Positions 17,658 through 25,330 of a stretch of 64,000 bases of DNA are shown piece by piece. Each line of letters starts with the position of its first letter. The first letter of the stretch is position 1. The translations under genes were made by a program, and so were the position numbers. Source of the DNA: Oceanococcus sp964629015 (lineage in GTDB: Bacteria; Pseudomonadota; Gammaproteobacteria; Nevskiales; Oceanococcaceae); assembly GCA_964629015.1 (NCBI GenBank), contig CAZVMN010000003.1, positions 124,001 through 188,000 of the forward strand. Reading direction: 5' to 3'. The notes under the pieces were generated by a model, which searched no databases, had not been told where the DNA came from, and was given only the letters and a program-made list of their open reading frames with translations.

Positions 17658-18286
17658 ACGCGGCTGACGATGCCCGCGTATGGCACAACATCCACGGCGC
17701 CCGTGCGTGGGATATGCCGCAGTTCGAGAACGAAGACGCGACGACTCAGGAAGGTCAGCGCCCGGATACTCCACCGACAGCTGCCGAACTTGATGCCTTG
17801 CAGAAGCGGGCATACGAAGAGGCGTGGGCGGAAGGTCGGGCGAAAGGCTACGAAGAGGGTTTGGCTGCGGGTGAAAAAGCCATAGCCGAGGGTGTTGAGC
17901 GTTTGCACATCATCGCAGCGGCGCTGGCTTCACCCTTGGACGAACTGGATCGTGATCTGGAATACAGTCTGACCAACCTGGCCTTGATTTTGGCCCGTCG
18001 CATTGTCGGTAAATCGGTGTTTGATGACGCACAGGCCATGCAGTCAATGGTGCGCGAAACGGTGGCGGCTCTGGGCCATGAAATTGAATCCCCGGTGGAT
18101 GTTTGGCTCAACCCGCGTGATCTGAATTTTCTTCGCGAACACGGTTTGGCCGATGGCCACTGGACTTTGCACCAGGACGACACCCTGCAATCTGGCGACG
18201 TGCGCGTGAAGCGAGGTTCGTCGGAAGTGGATGGGCGCCTGCAACAGCGCCTGGATCGATTGGCCGCTGAGATGTTGAATGTCTGA
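17654..18286 (+). CDS. fliH: Flagellar export ATPase regulator FliH
   Basis: FliH dimerises, holds the ATPase FliI and docks it at the C ring. The protein is acidic, with the Gly-rich helix typical of FliH (EEAWAEGRAKGYEEGLAAGEKA, about residues 57-75) and a C-terminal V-type ATPase E-like domain (VWLNPRDLNFLREHG, SGDVRVKRGSSEVDGRL). The length is 210 residues. It overlaps fliG by four bases and fliI by eight, so the three are translationally coupled. Confidence 0.92.
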   Translation: MNAADDARVWHNIHGARAWDMPQFENEDATTQEGQRPDTPPTAAELDALQKRAYEEAWAEGRAKGYEEGLAAGEKAIAEGVERLHIIAAALASPLDELDRDLEYSLTNLALILARRIVGKSVFDDAQAMQSMVRETVAALGHEIESPVDVWLNPRDLNFLREHGLADGHWTLHQDDTLQSGDVRVKRGSSEVDGRLQQRLDRLAAEMLNV

Positions 18287-19655
18287 TCCCGCAAAGAATT
18301 TTCGTCAGGCACGGCAGCTTCAATTGGCCGACCGGCTTGCCGCGCGGGGAGCGCGTACCGGTTTGTCATCAGGGCTGGTTGTTTCAGGCAGTTTGCGCCA
18401 GGTCGTGGGATTGACCCTGGTCGCCGAAGGATGCCACGCCGAGATCGGTACGCGTTGTCGAATTGAGCACGAAGACGGGCGTGGCGTAGAGGCTGAAGTG
18501 GTCGGATTTTCCGGCGACAAAATCTATCTGATGCCAGCCTCGTCAATGATCAATATCCGCTCCAACGCGCGTGTTGTGCCGCTGGGACGGCAGGCTGAAG
18601 TGCCGCTCGGCACTGAGGTTCTGGGGCGTGTTCTCGATGGTGAAGGGCGGCCGATCGACGGCAAAGGGCGGATGCGCCCGGAACGGTTTGGTCGTCTTCA
18701 CGCGCCGCCGCTCAATCCTTTGACCCGGGCTCCGGTCGACAAAGTCCTGGATGTGGGCGTGCGCCCGATCAACAGTCTGTTGACCCTGGGGCGTGGTCAG
18801 CGCGTCGGCCTGTTCGCCGGTTCCGGGGTGGGTAAATCCAGCCTGCTTGGCATGATGACCCGCCATACCACGGCCGATGTGATTGTGGTCGGGCTCATCG
18901 GCGAGCGCGGTCGAGAAGTGCGCGACTTCGTCATGAACACCTTGGGCGAGGCGGGTATGCGCAAAGCGGTGGTGGTGGCCAGTCCGGCTGACCAGTCACC
19001 GTTGATGCGTTTGCGTGCGGCCTATCTGGCCACCGCCTTGGCCGAGGGCTTTCGTGACGAAGGCAAAAACGTGCTGCTGCTGATGGATTCGCTGACACGC
19101 TTTGCTCAGGCTCAGCGCGAGATCGGCTTGGCCATTGGTGAGCCACCAGCCACGCGCGGTTTTCCGCCGTCTGTGTTCACTAAGATTCCGCAGCTGATTG
19201 AGCGCGCCGGCAACGCCGAACCCGGCGGAGGCTCCATTACCGGCGTGTACACCGTGCTGGTCGAAGGCGATGACATGCAGGACCCGGTGGGCGACACCGC
19301 CCGTGCGATCCTGGACGGACACATCGTGTTGTCGCGTGATCTGGCTGAAGTTGGTCATTACCCGGCGATTGACATCGAAGCGTCGGTCAGCCGCGTCGCG
19401 CGAGATTTGCAGAGTCCGCAGCAGCGTCAGGACGTGATGCGCTTGCGTCATCTGTACGCCGCTTACCGGCGCAATCAGGACATGATCCGGCTGGGCGCTT
19501 ATGCGCGCGGCAGCGATCAGCAGGTCGACGAGGCGATCGTTCGTTGGCCGCGTATCAACAGCTATTTGCGCCAAGATGCGGACGAGGCTTGCCGTTTCGA
19601 CCAAGCGGTGGAGCAACTCGCCGACGTGGTCGGGGAGCTCGCCGAAGCGGCCTGA
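18279..19655 (+). CDS. fliI: Flagellum-specific ATPase FliI
   Basis: FliI is the hexameric ATPase of flagellar type III export. Walker A is GLFAGSGVGKSS (about residues 182-193), followed by VVGLIGERGREVRDF, LLLMDSLTRFAQAQREIGLA and GEPPATRGFPPSVF, the catalytic core shared with F1-beta. The length of 458 residues is normal. It is the last gene of the fliE operon part; fliJ, normally next, lies 5.7 kb downstream beyond unrelated genes. Confidence 0.96.
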   Translation: MSDPAKNFRQARQLQLADRLAARGARTGLSSGLVVSGSLRQVVGLTLVAEGCHAEIGTRCRIEHEDGRGVEAEVVGFSGDKIYLMPASSMINIRSNARVVPLGRQAEVPLGTEVLGRVLDGEGRPIDGKGRMRPERFGRLHAPPLNPLTRAPVDKVLDVGVRPINSLLTLGRGQRVGLFAGSGVGKSSLLGMMTRHTTADVIVVGLIGERGREVRDFVMNTLGEAGMRKAVVVASPADQSPLMRLRAAYLATALAEGFRDEGKNVLLLMDSLTRFAQAQREIGLAIGEPPATRGFPPSVFTKIPQLIERAGNAEPGGGSITGVYTVLVEGDDMQDPVGDTARAILDGHIVLSRDLAEVGHYPAIDIEASVSRVARDLQSPQQRQDVMRLRHLYAAYRRNQDMIRLGAYARGSDQQVDEAIVRWPRINSYLRQDADEACRFDQAVEQLADVVGELAEAA

Positions 19656-19667
19656 CCATCGACGGGT

Positions 19668-20069
19668 TTATTTCGCTGAGGATGCACCTGCGGCCAGCAT
19701 TGCGGCCATTTTTTCGTGGATCAGCTGGATCGCCTTGAGAGGTCGAATCATGACCTTGAAATCGTCAATTTCTCCGGCATCGTTCCAGTGGATGATGTCG
19801 ACGCCGTTGATGATGATGTCGTCAATCTGCGTTTCGAATTCCAACAGCGCATCGTGGCTGCCACGAATTTCTCGCACATAACGAAAACGGCCGTTAAACA
19901 GGACCCGAAAAGCCGCTGATAAATACGCTTTTGTGACGGCCTTGCCGCGTTGTGGTGTGTGCACCACCGGCGAGTGAAAAACCGCGTCTTCGGCCAGCAG
20001 GGTGTCCAGGCCGCTTGGGTCGGCGTTTTCAACCAGTTGATGCCAGGTGTCAATGGGGTGGTTACTCAC
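19668..20069 (-). CDS. SnoaL/NTF2-like protein
   Basis: A small cone-shaped NTF2-fold protein by pattern: DTWHQLVENADPSGLDTLLA, AVFHSPVVHTP, GKAVTKAYL, then LEFETQIDDIIINGVDIIHW and IDDFKVMIRPL. The family includes isomerases, hydrolases and non-enzymes, so the substrate cannot be told. I chose the GTG at 20069, which has GAGGAG nine bases upstream and gives 133 residues; further upstream the frame has no family resemblance. It is read toward fliI, tail to tail, 12 bases away. The divergent LysR gene ends just upstream. Confidence 0.75.
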   Translation of the reverse strand: MSNHPIDTWHQLVENADPSGLDTLLAEDAVFHSPVVHTPQRGKAVTKAYLSAAFRVLFNGRFRYVREIRGSHDALLEFETQIDDIIINGVDIIHWNDAGEIDDFKVMIRPLKAIQLIHEKMAAMLAAGASSAK

Positions 20070-20103
20070 TGCAGCGTGCTCCTCGAATTGTTGGGCCACT
20101 TGA

Positions 20104-21030
20104 TCATGTTCCTGACTCGCTTCGCAAGCATGCGTCCCACTGCGGCTGCTCTCCAAAGCGTTGGGCCAGAAAATCAATCAGCCGACGCACGCGTGCCGGC
20201 AGATGACGGTTGGGCGGATACACCGCATAGGCGTGCAGCTCTTTCCAACGGTAGTCGATCAGTGCCGCTTGCAGGCGCCCCTGCACAATGGCGTCGTTGG
20301 CGATGAAGGTGGGTTGAATGACAAACCCCAGACCACGCTCCGCAGCCTGCAACAGAAAATCCCCGTTGTTGGCTTGCAGCCGGGTTTTCAGGCGCAGTTC
20401 ACCGGCATCACCGCGTGCTGTCGACCACTGCCAGTTCTGAATGGCCGTGTTGCCATAGCGCAGCATGGGCTGATCGATGAGGTCATCCGGATGTTGGGGC
20501 AGGCCGTGTTGCTGCCAATACGCCGGGCTGGCACAGAGCACATGCCGAATGGTCGTGAGTTTGCGCGCAACCAAGCCGGAACTCTCCAGATTGGCGATGC
20601 GTATGGCCAGGTCAAATCCCTCACCGACCAGATCGACCGGGCGATCGTTGAGGTCGATGTCGATATCCACCTGCGGATAACGCTGGGCGAATTCTGTGAT
20701 TGCCGGGGCAAGCTGACGCAAGCCAAAAGACAAGGGTGCGGCGATGCGCAGTCGCCCGGTGACGTGCCCGCGAATGCCACGGGCTTCGGCCTCGGCTTCG
20801 GCCAGATCATCCAGCATGCGCAAGGCCCGTTGATAGAAACTGCGCCCCGGGTCGGTCAGCGTCATGCGCCGCGTGGTGCGGTTGAGCAGGCGGGTCTGCA
20901 AGTGTTCCTCGAGCTCACCCAAGCGCCGCGATACCGCGGATTTGGCCAGATTCAGCTGGTCCGCCGCCGCCGTGATGCTGCCAGCTTCAACAACACGCAC
21001 AAACACGCGCATGGCGTTCAAAGTGTCCAT
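20104..21030 (-). CDS. LysR-family transcriptional regulator
   Basis: A 308-residue LysR-type regulator. The N-terminal HTH is MDTLNAMRVFVRVVEAGS, with SITAAADQLNLAKSAVSRRL as the recognition part. The effector domain follows from about residue 90 (GRLRIAAPLSFGLRQLAPAI, VDLVGEGFDLAIRI). I used the ATG at 21030 because it gives the canonical N-terminus. Its start codon lies inside an inverted repeat of LysR type (21028-21052). It is divergent from doxX and the hydroquinone reductase gene, the likely targets. E. coli has the same combination (YhaJ with yqjFG), which suggests a response to quinones or nitroaromatics. Confidence 0.9.
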   Translation of the reverse strand: MDTLNAMRVFVRVVEAGSITAAADQLNLAKSAVSRRLGELEEHLQTRLLNRTTRRMTLTDPGRSFYQRALRMLDDLAEAEAEARGIRGHVTGRLRIAAPLSFGLRQLAPAITEFAQRYPQVDIDIDLNDRPVDLVGEGFDLAIRIANLESSGLVARKLTTIRHVLCASPAYWQQHGLPQHPDDLIDQPMLRYGNTAIQNWQWSTARGDAGELRLKTRLQANNGDFLLQAAERGLGFVIQPTFIANDAIVQGRLQAALIDYRWKELHAYAVYPPNRHLPARVRRLIDFLAQRFGEQPQWDACLRSESGT

Positions 21031-21052
21031 TGTTGCGATTATAAGAACAATG
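21028..21052. promoter_or_regulatory. Candidate LysR operator (T-N11-A type)
   Basis: CATTGTT (21028-21034), 11 bases, AACAATG (21046-21052): a perfect 7-bp inverted repeat with the T-N11-A geometry of LysR-type boxes. Its left arm contains the start codon of the lysR gene itself. A TATAAT sequence on the minus strand (21038-21043) falls within the spacer. The arrangement suggests autorepression and control of doxX from one site. Confidence 0.7.
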
Positions 21053-21133
21053 AATTGAAAAAATCTCTGTTTATTGATCTTTTCGTTTGGCGGAGCATGC
21101 ACTCACTGCGTTTTTCCAGCTAAGGACATACTC

Positions 21134-21544
21134 ATGAAACAACTCCTCCCTTTGATTGATTTGGCTGCGCGGATTTTTCTCGCTGCCATTTTCGTCATCT
21201 CCGGCTTTGGCAAGATCAGTGGTTTTGAGGCGACTCAAGGCTACATGCAGGCCATGGGCGTACCCGGTGGGCTGCTGCCGCTGGTGATTGCACTGGAAAT
21301 CGGGGCTGGACTGGCTCTGATCGCGGGTTTTCAGACCCGCGTTGCGGCTTTCCTGCTGGCCGGGTTTTCCCTGCTCGCAGCATTGGTCTTCCATTTCGAT
21401 CTGGGCGATCAGATGCAAGCGATTCTGTTCTGGAAGAACGTTGCGCTGGCGGGTGGTCTGCTGATGTTGACTTTGCACGGCGCGGGTCGATGGTCGCTGG
21501 ATGCGCTCCGCACGGCGCCATCCGATAAAGCCGTCTACGCGTAA
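21134..21544 (+). CDS. DoxX family membrane protein (YqjF-like)
   Basis: A 136-residue four-helix inner-membrane protein of the DoxX family. It begins LPLIDLAARIFLAAIFVISG and has the family motif FGKISGFEATQGYMQAMGVP, followed by LLPLVIALEIGAGLALIAGF and a last helix with FWKNVALAGGLLMLTLHGAG. The ATG at 21134 has AAGGA eight bases before it. In E. coli the related yqjF lies beside yqjG, as here. Functions proposed for the family involve quinone or thiol redox stress, but the reaction is unknown. Confidence 0.85.
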   Translation: MKQLLPLIDLAARIFLAAIFVISGFGKISGFEATQGYMQAMGVPGGLLPLVIALEIGAGLALIAGFQTRVAAFLLAGFSLLAALVFHFDLGDQMQAILFWKNVALAGGLLMLTLHGAGRWSLDALRTAPSDKAVYA

Positions 21545-21556
21545 GATTCTTCATAT

Positions 21557-21584
21557 GGCGGCACCGCGCGGTGCCGCCTTATTT
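21557..21584 (+). terminator. Terminator or attenuator between doxX and the reductase gene
   Basis: GGCGGCACC (21557-21565), loop GCGC, GGTGCCGCC (21570-21578), then TTATTT: a perfect 9-bp GC stem followed by a T-rich stretch, 13 bases after the doxX stop. It should at least reduce read-through into the next gene. Confidence 0.75.
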
Positions 21585-21608
21585 CGCTCAGAACAATCGG
21601 GAGCTGCA

Positions 21609-22586
21609 ATGGGTTTGTTGGTAGACGGACAATGGCACGATGAGTGGTATGACACCGAAAGCACCGGTGGCAAGTTCATCCGTTCGGAGTCTCAATTTCG
21701 CAATTGGATCACCCCCACCGGTGAAGCTGGCCCCAGCGGCGAGGGCGGATTTGCGGCTGAGGCCGGGCGCTATCATCTCTACGTGTCCTGGGCCTGTCCC
21801 TGGGCTCATCGCGCGATCATTTATCGCCAACTCAAGGGGCTAGAGAAGGTGATCTCGATGTCCGTGGTCAATGCGCATATGGGTGAGCAGGGCTGGACCT
21901 TCAAGCCCGGGCGCGGCGTGATCGCAGATGACGTCAATCAGGCGGAGTTCTTGCATCAAATCTATACCCGGGTCGATCCGAAATACAGCGGACGCGTCAC
22001 GGTGCCAGTGTTGTGGGACAAGCATCGCAACACCATCGTCAACAATGAGTCGGCGGAGATTATCCGTATGCTCAATGATGCTTTTGATCAGGTTGGTGCG
22101 AACGACTTGGACTTGTACCCGCGTGCCTTGCGCGAGGAGATCGACGCGCTCAATGCGTGGATTTATCCGCGCATCAACAACGGGGTCTATCGGGCCGGTT
22201 TTGCAACCAGTCAGCAGGCTTACGACGAAGCCGTTGGCGAGCTGTTTGCGGCATTGGATGAGTTGGAAGAACGCTTGAGTTCGCAGCGCTATCTGACCGG
22301 CGCGCAGATCACCGAGGCGGACTGGCGCTTGTTCACCACGCTGGTTCGGTTTGATGCTGTGTATGTTGGCCATTTCAAATGCAATCTGCGCCAGATTCGT
22401 GATTACCCCGCGTTGTGGGGGTATGTCCGTGATCTCTACCAGCAGACCGGCGTCGCGGCGACGGTGGATATTGATTACATCAAAGAACATTACTACCGCA
22501 GTCAGCCCACGGTGAATCCCAGTGGCGTAATTGCGATGGGTCCGCAACTGGATTTCACTACACCGCATCAGCGCGACAGCATTTGA
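21609..22586 (+). CDS. yqjG: Glutathionyl-hydroquinone reductase (YqjG/PcpF family)
   Basis: These Xi-class glutathione transferases reduce glutathionyl-hydroquinones to hydroquinones with a cysteine mechanism. The family marker is YVSWACPWAHRAIIYRQLKG, in which C63 is the catalytic cysteine. It is followed by SMSVVNAHMGEQGWTF, VPVLWDKHRNTIVNNESAEIIRML and LFTTLVRFDAVYVGHFKCNL, which include the conserved C-terminal Tyr-containing region. It has 325 residues; the start is the ATG after CGGGAGC. Its neighbour is DoxX, as in E. coli yqjFG, and a terminator-like hairpin sits between them. Confidence 0.92.
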   Translation: MGLLVDGQWHDEWYDTESTGGKFIRSESQFRNWITPTGEAGPSGEGGFAAEAGRYHLYVSWACPWAHRAIIYRQLKGLEKVISMSVVNAHMGEQGWTFKPGRGVIADDVNQAEFLHQIYTRVDPKYSGRVTVPVLWDKHRNTIVNNESAEIIRMLNDAFDQVGANDLDLYPRALREEIDALNAWIYPRINNGVYRAGFATSQQAYDEAVGELFAALDELEERLSSQRYLTGAQITEADWRLFTTLVRFDAVYVGHFKCNLRQIRDYPALWGYVRDLYQQTGVAATVDIDYIKEHYYRSQPTVNPSGVIAMGPQLDFTTPHQRDSI

Positions 22587-22640
22587 CGGTTATTACGCCG
22601 CGTCCGACACTGCGATTCGGGGTTTGTCGGGGAGATATCC

Positions 22641-23027
22641 ATGAGTGTGTCGCTGTGGTTCGGTGTTTTTGTCGCCTTCAATGTGATTTTGTTGGTGCTG
22701 CTCGCGATCAACGTCTCGCGATTGCGCATCGTCAAGAAGGTCGCGCATGGCGATGGTGGTGATGTCACCATCAAGGCGGCCATCCGCGCCCATCTCAACG
22801 GTGTGGAAAATGTGCCGATTTTTGCCCTTGTGCTCTTGGCCTTGGAGTTCAGCCACACATCGCAAACATTCATCGCCGGCTTGGTGGTGGTGTTTTGCGT
22901 CGCGCGATTGGCTCACGCCGTCGGCATGCTCACGCGCTTTTTCAATTTCCGCCGCGTGGGTGCCGGCCTCACTTATCTGTGTGAGATTGTTGGCGCCCTG
23001 GCCATCGTGCCCAGCGTGCTGGGCTGA
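22641..23027 (+). CDS. MAPEG family membrane protein
   Basis: MAPEG proteins are small four-helix membrane proteins that include microsomal glutathione transferases. The 128-residue protein has the family motif IRAHLNGVENVPIFALVLLA (about residues 48-67) between its first and second helices, plus the third-helix pattern CVARLAHAVGMLTRFFNFRRVG. It fits with the preceding glutathione-dependent reductase in an electrophile-detoxifying set. Activity toward a particular substrate cannot be read from the sequence. Confidence 0.85.
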   Translation: MSVSLWFGVFVAFNVILLVLLAINVSRLRIVKKVAHGDGGDVTIKAAIRAHLNGVENVPIFALVLLALEFSHTSQTFIAGLVVVFCVARLAHAVGMLTRFFNFRRVGAGLTYLCEIVGALAIVPSVLG

Positions 23028-23924
23028 TCAGCTCGTCGCGGGCTGAAAATCCAGACGCAACAGGACATTGTCGCGCCCGGCTTGTGACAGGCGCAGCTGT
23101 GCGCTGTCGCCCACGGGCTCATCCAGGGTGATCTCGAACGGCACGTCGAGCTCGACATAGCGTTGAAAATGGGCTTGCCCGCCGATGCAGATCAGCGGGT
23201 CGGTCCATGGCTTGCCGTCGCCGGCAAACACATGGGTGGCTTGCAAGGCGCAATCCAGCAACTGCGCCGCATTCACATGGTCGCCTGAGCCGGTGTGGAA
23301 GGGATGCTGCGGATAGAAGCCTTCATGCTTGGGCACACAAGCGTAAAGCGTGGGTTTGCCAACGCGGTCGATGACGTTGCTGACGAAACTGTGACCCTGA
23401 TCACCCAGGCCGGCCTTGCTCGGATCGATGGGGTCGACGGCGAGGACATGACGGGCCTGCAGGGCAGAGCGACGGCTTTTTTCTCGCCATTGCTGAAAGT
23501 CTCGATCGCGAAAGGCGAAGCCCTGACCGCGACTGGTGTACAACAGCTTGCCCTGAGCGTTGCTGACATTGAGCTTAAAGCCCATCTCGCTGGTCTCGGT
23601 CCAGTTTTCGCAACGCGCCTGCGTGGGATATTCGGAGCCCAAAGCGTCCGCTGTGCATTGCCACTCGAACATGGTCAGCGCGGTGTAGGTTTTTGGGCTG
23701 AATGTGCCCATCGCCCAGCTCGCGGTCATCGTGGCGAAATACTGGTATTTTTCCACCAGTACCGGGTGAGACGGCGGCAGCGACAACCATGGCCACAGGT
23801 CTGGGCGCCACTCGTAAGCGAGATCCACCACGGTGTCAGTGGCGTTCAGCACACGGGCCAGATTGTGTGTGTAGGTGAGAGCGTTGGTCACGGGACAGGC
23901 ACAGCGTTGTGAGTGAATCTGCAT
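23028..23924 (-). CDS. Uncharacterised protein, possible hotdog fold
   Basis: A 298-residue soluble protein that I do not recognise with certainty. The stretch CVPKHEGFYPQHPFHTGSGD, followed directly by HVNAAQLLDCALQATH, looks like the hotdog-fold pattern of a central helix after an HPF..G loop. An earlier region (GFKLNVSNAQGKLLYTSRGQ) could be a first hotdog repeat, which would suggest a double-hotdog protein. No signal peptide or membrane helix is seen. It is convergent with the MAPEG gene, with stop codons adjoining. Ester or thioester chemistry on an acyl group is a guess only. Confidence 0.6.
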   Translation of the reverse strand: MQIHSQRCACPVTNALTYTHNLARVLNATDTVVDLAYEWRPDLWPWLSLPPSHPVLVEKYQYFATMTASWAMGTFSPKTYTALTMFEWQCTADALGSEYPTQARCENWTETSEMGFKLNVSNAQGKLLYTSRGQGFAFRDRDFQQWREKSRRSALQARHVLAVDPIDPSKAGLGDQGHSFVSNVIDRVGKPTLYACVPKHEGFYPQHPFHTGSGDHVNAAQLLDCALQATHVFAGDGKPWTDPLICIGGQAHFQRYVELDVPFEITLDEPVGDSAQLRLSQAGRDNVLLRLDFQPATS

Positions 23925-24084
23925 TCACGGGCAACGTCGCGACGCCGCGCCGTAAGGCAGAGCGGGGCGTCACCATACCCGATTGATTCAGGCCGCGTAG
24001 ACATCCTCAATGCCACCAGCATGTCAATCGGCAATCCTGTCAGCGAGAAAATCGAACTTCAAGGGGCGTCGAGCCGGTAGGATC

Positions 24085-24096
24085 GGGTGATCACCC
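24085..24096. promoter_or_regulatory. Palindrome upstream of the metallohydrolase gene
   Basis: GGGTGATCACCC is a perfect 12-base palindrome in the 290-bp spacer between two divergent genes. It could be a repressor site. No regulator is known. Confidence 0.3.
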
Positions 24097-24145
24097 AAGG
24101 CTATTCGTTCACCGTTACCAATCACTGATGGCAGGGTAAACAGGT

Positions 24146-24163
24146 ATTTTGGCTTACCAAAAT
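24146..24163. promoter_or_regulatory. Inverted repeat upstream of the metallohydrolase gene
   Basis: ATTTTGG (24146-24152), CTTA, CCAAAAT (24157-24163): a perfect 7-bp stem with a four-base loop about 55 bases before the chosen start codon. It could be an operator or an mRNA hairpin. Nothing else in the spacer is convincing. Confidence 0.35.
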
Positions 24164-24217
24164 GGCAGCTAAGCAGCTGTGATCACTGGGAATATCGCTA
24201 CACACGTGAAATCCAAC

Positions 24218-25279
24218 ATGAATTCTTTCCTAATTTGGCGACGACGAAGTGGTGATGTTCTGCGCATCATCCTCGTGAGCGTCATGATCTCGTCAGCGTG
24301 GTTGACGGCTTCCAGCGCTGCCACGACCGAGGAGCTGATGCACGAAGACAATTTCAAAGAAGGGCGCTTTGATAACCCTTGGGCACCATTTTCGCTGAAC
24401 TACGGTGCACTGCTGCGTGAACTGTTCAAACGCAATCGTTTTCGTGGTCAGGATTTTGGCGAGGTGCCGCGAGAGGCGCAGCCGCTGGAGGCTTACCACG
24501 CCATGGACGCGGACAGCGTGACCTGGATCGGCCACGCAACGATGATGATCCGTGATGCCCAAGATGTGGTGCTGACCGATCCACATCTGACCGATTGGGC
24601 ACTGACCGCCAAGCGCCGTACCGCGCCGGCCTTCAGAGCAGATGAGGTGCCGCAACCGTTGTTCGCGGTGGTTTCGCACAACCATTACGACCATCTGGAC
24701 GAGGACACGGTCCTCGCCTTGCCAGCTGACATGCTGTGGCTGGTGCCGATGGGGCTGGCGGAATGGTTTCGCGAACACGGACGCAACAATGTGGTGGAAC
24801 TCAATTGGTGGCAAAGTCACAGCCAGGATGGCTGGACGGCGCACTGTGTTCCGGTTCAACACTGGTCGCGTCGCATCGGTCAGGCGACTAACAGCACCCT
24901 GTGGTGTGGCTGGATGCTGGAATCGTCGAGCAAACGCTATTTCTTCGCCGGTGACACCGGATACTTTGATGGCTTCCATGAGATCGCTCGGCGTTTCGGC
25001 ACCATTGATGTGGCGATGTTGCCAATCGGGGCCTACTACCCGGAAAGTTTTCTCGCCTACCAGCATATGTCGCCTGGCGAAGCGGTGCAGGCGTTCGAGG
25101 ATTTAAAGGCACGTTTCATGCTCCCCATGCACTGGGGCAGCTTCAAGCTGACCCGTGAGCCGATTGCCGAACCACCGTTTTCACTCGAGCGTGCGGTCAA
25201 GGCCCGTGGCTTGGCTCCGCAACGCGTGCGCACCCTCGCCATCGGGGAAACTTGGGCTGTACCCAGCGGCCCCGACTAG
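24218..25279 (+). CDS. Metallo-beta-lactamase-fold hydrolase (NAPE-PLD/RomA-like), exported
   Basis: A zinc hydrolase of the NAPE-PLD/UlaG/RomA branch. It has SVTWIGHATMMI, then the metal motif SHNHYDHLDEDT (HxHxDH), CVPVQHWSRR with the next His ligand, FFAGDTGYFDGF, and a C-terminal LPMHWGSFKL. From the ATG at 24218 (353 residues) a basic start, a hydrophobic stretch (IILVSVMISSAWL) and TASSAATTEE look like a signal peptide, so it is probably periplasmic. A GTG at 24179 would extend it by 13 residues. Phospholipid-like substrates are usual for this branch, but the substrate is not visible. It ends 51 bases before fliJ. Confidence 0.82.
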   Translation: MNSFLIWRRRSGDVLRIILVSVMISSAWLTASSAATTEELMHEDNFKEGRFDNPWAPFSLNYGALLRELFKRNRFRGQDFGEVPREAQPLEAYHAMDADSVTWIGHATMMIRDAQDVVLTDPHLTDWALTAKRRTAPAFRADEVPQPLFAVVSHNHYDHLDEDTVLALPADMLWLVPMGLAEWFREHGRNNVVELNWWQSHSQDGWTAHCVPVQHWSRRIGQATNSTLWCGWMLESSSKRYFFAGDTGYFDGFHEIARRFGTIDVAMLPIGAYYPESFLAYQHMSPGEAVQAFEDLKARFMLPMHWGSFKLTREPIAEPPFSLERAVKARGLAPQRVRTLAIGETWAVPSGPD

Positions 25280-25281
25280 CG

Positions 25282-25297
25282 GTGCACGGTTCTTGCA
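25282..25297 (+). promoter_or_regulatory. Imperfect sigma-54-like promoter before fliJ
   Basis: GTGCACGGTTCTTGCA matches the sigma-54 core GGCACG-N4-TTGCA except that the first G of the -24 GG pair is T. The GC of the -12 element is at 25295-25296, which would place the start of transcription near 25308, 23 bases before the fliJ start codon. The same bases form an inverted repeat (GGTGCA...TGCACC), so a hairpin after the preceding gene is the alternative reading. Confidence 0.45.
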
Positions 25298-25330
25298 CCA
25301 CACGGTGAAATTTCCTCCGCGGAGTGCACA

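Noticed and set aside
19656..25330. Mobile element or prophage in the fliI-fliJ gap
   Set aside because: No transposase, integrase, phage gene, tRNA or flanking direct repeat is visible; the genes are ordinary chromosomal types.
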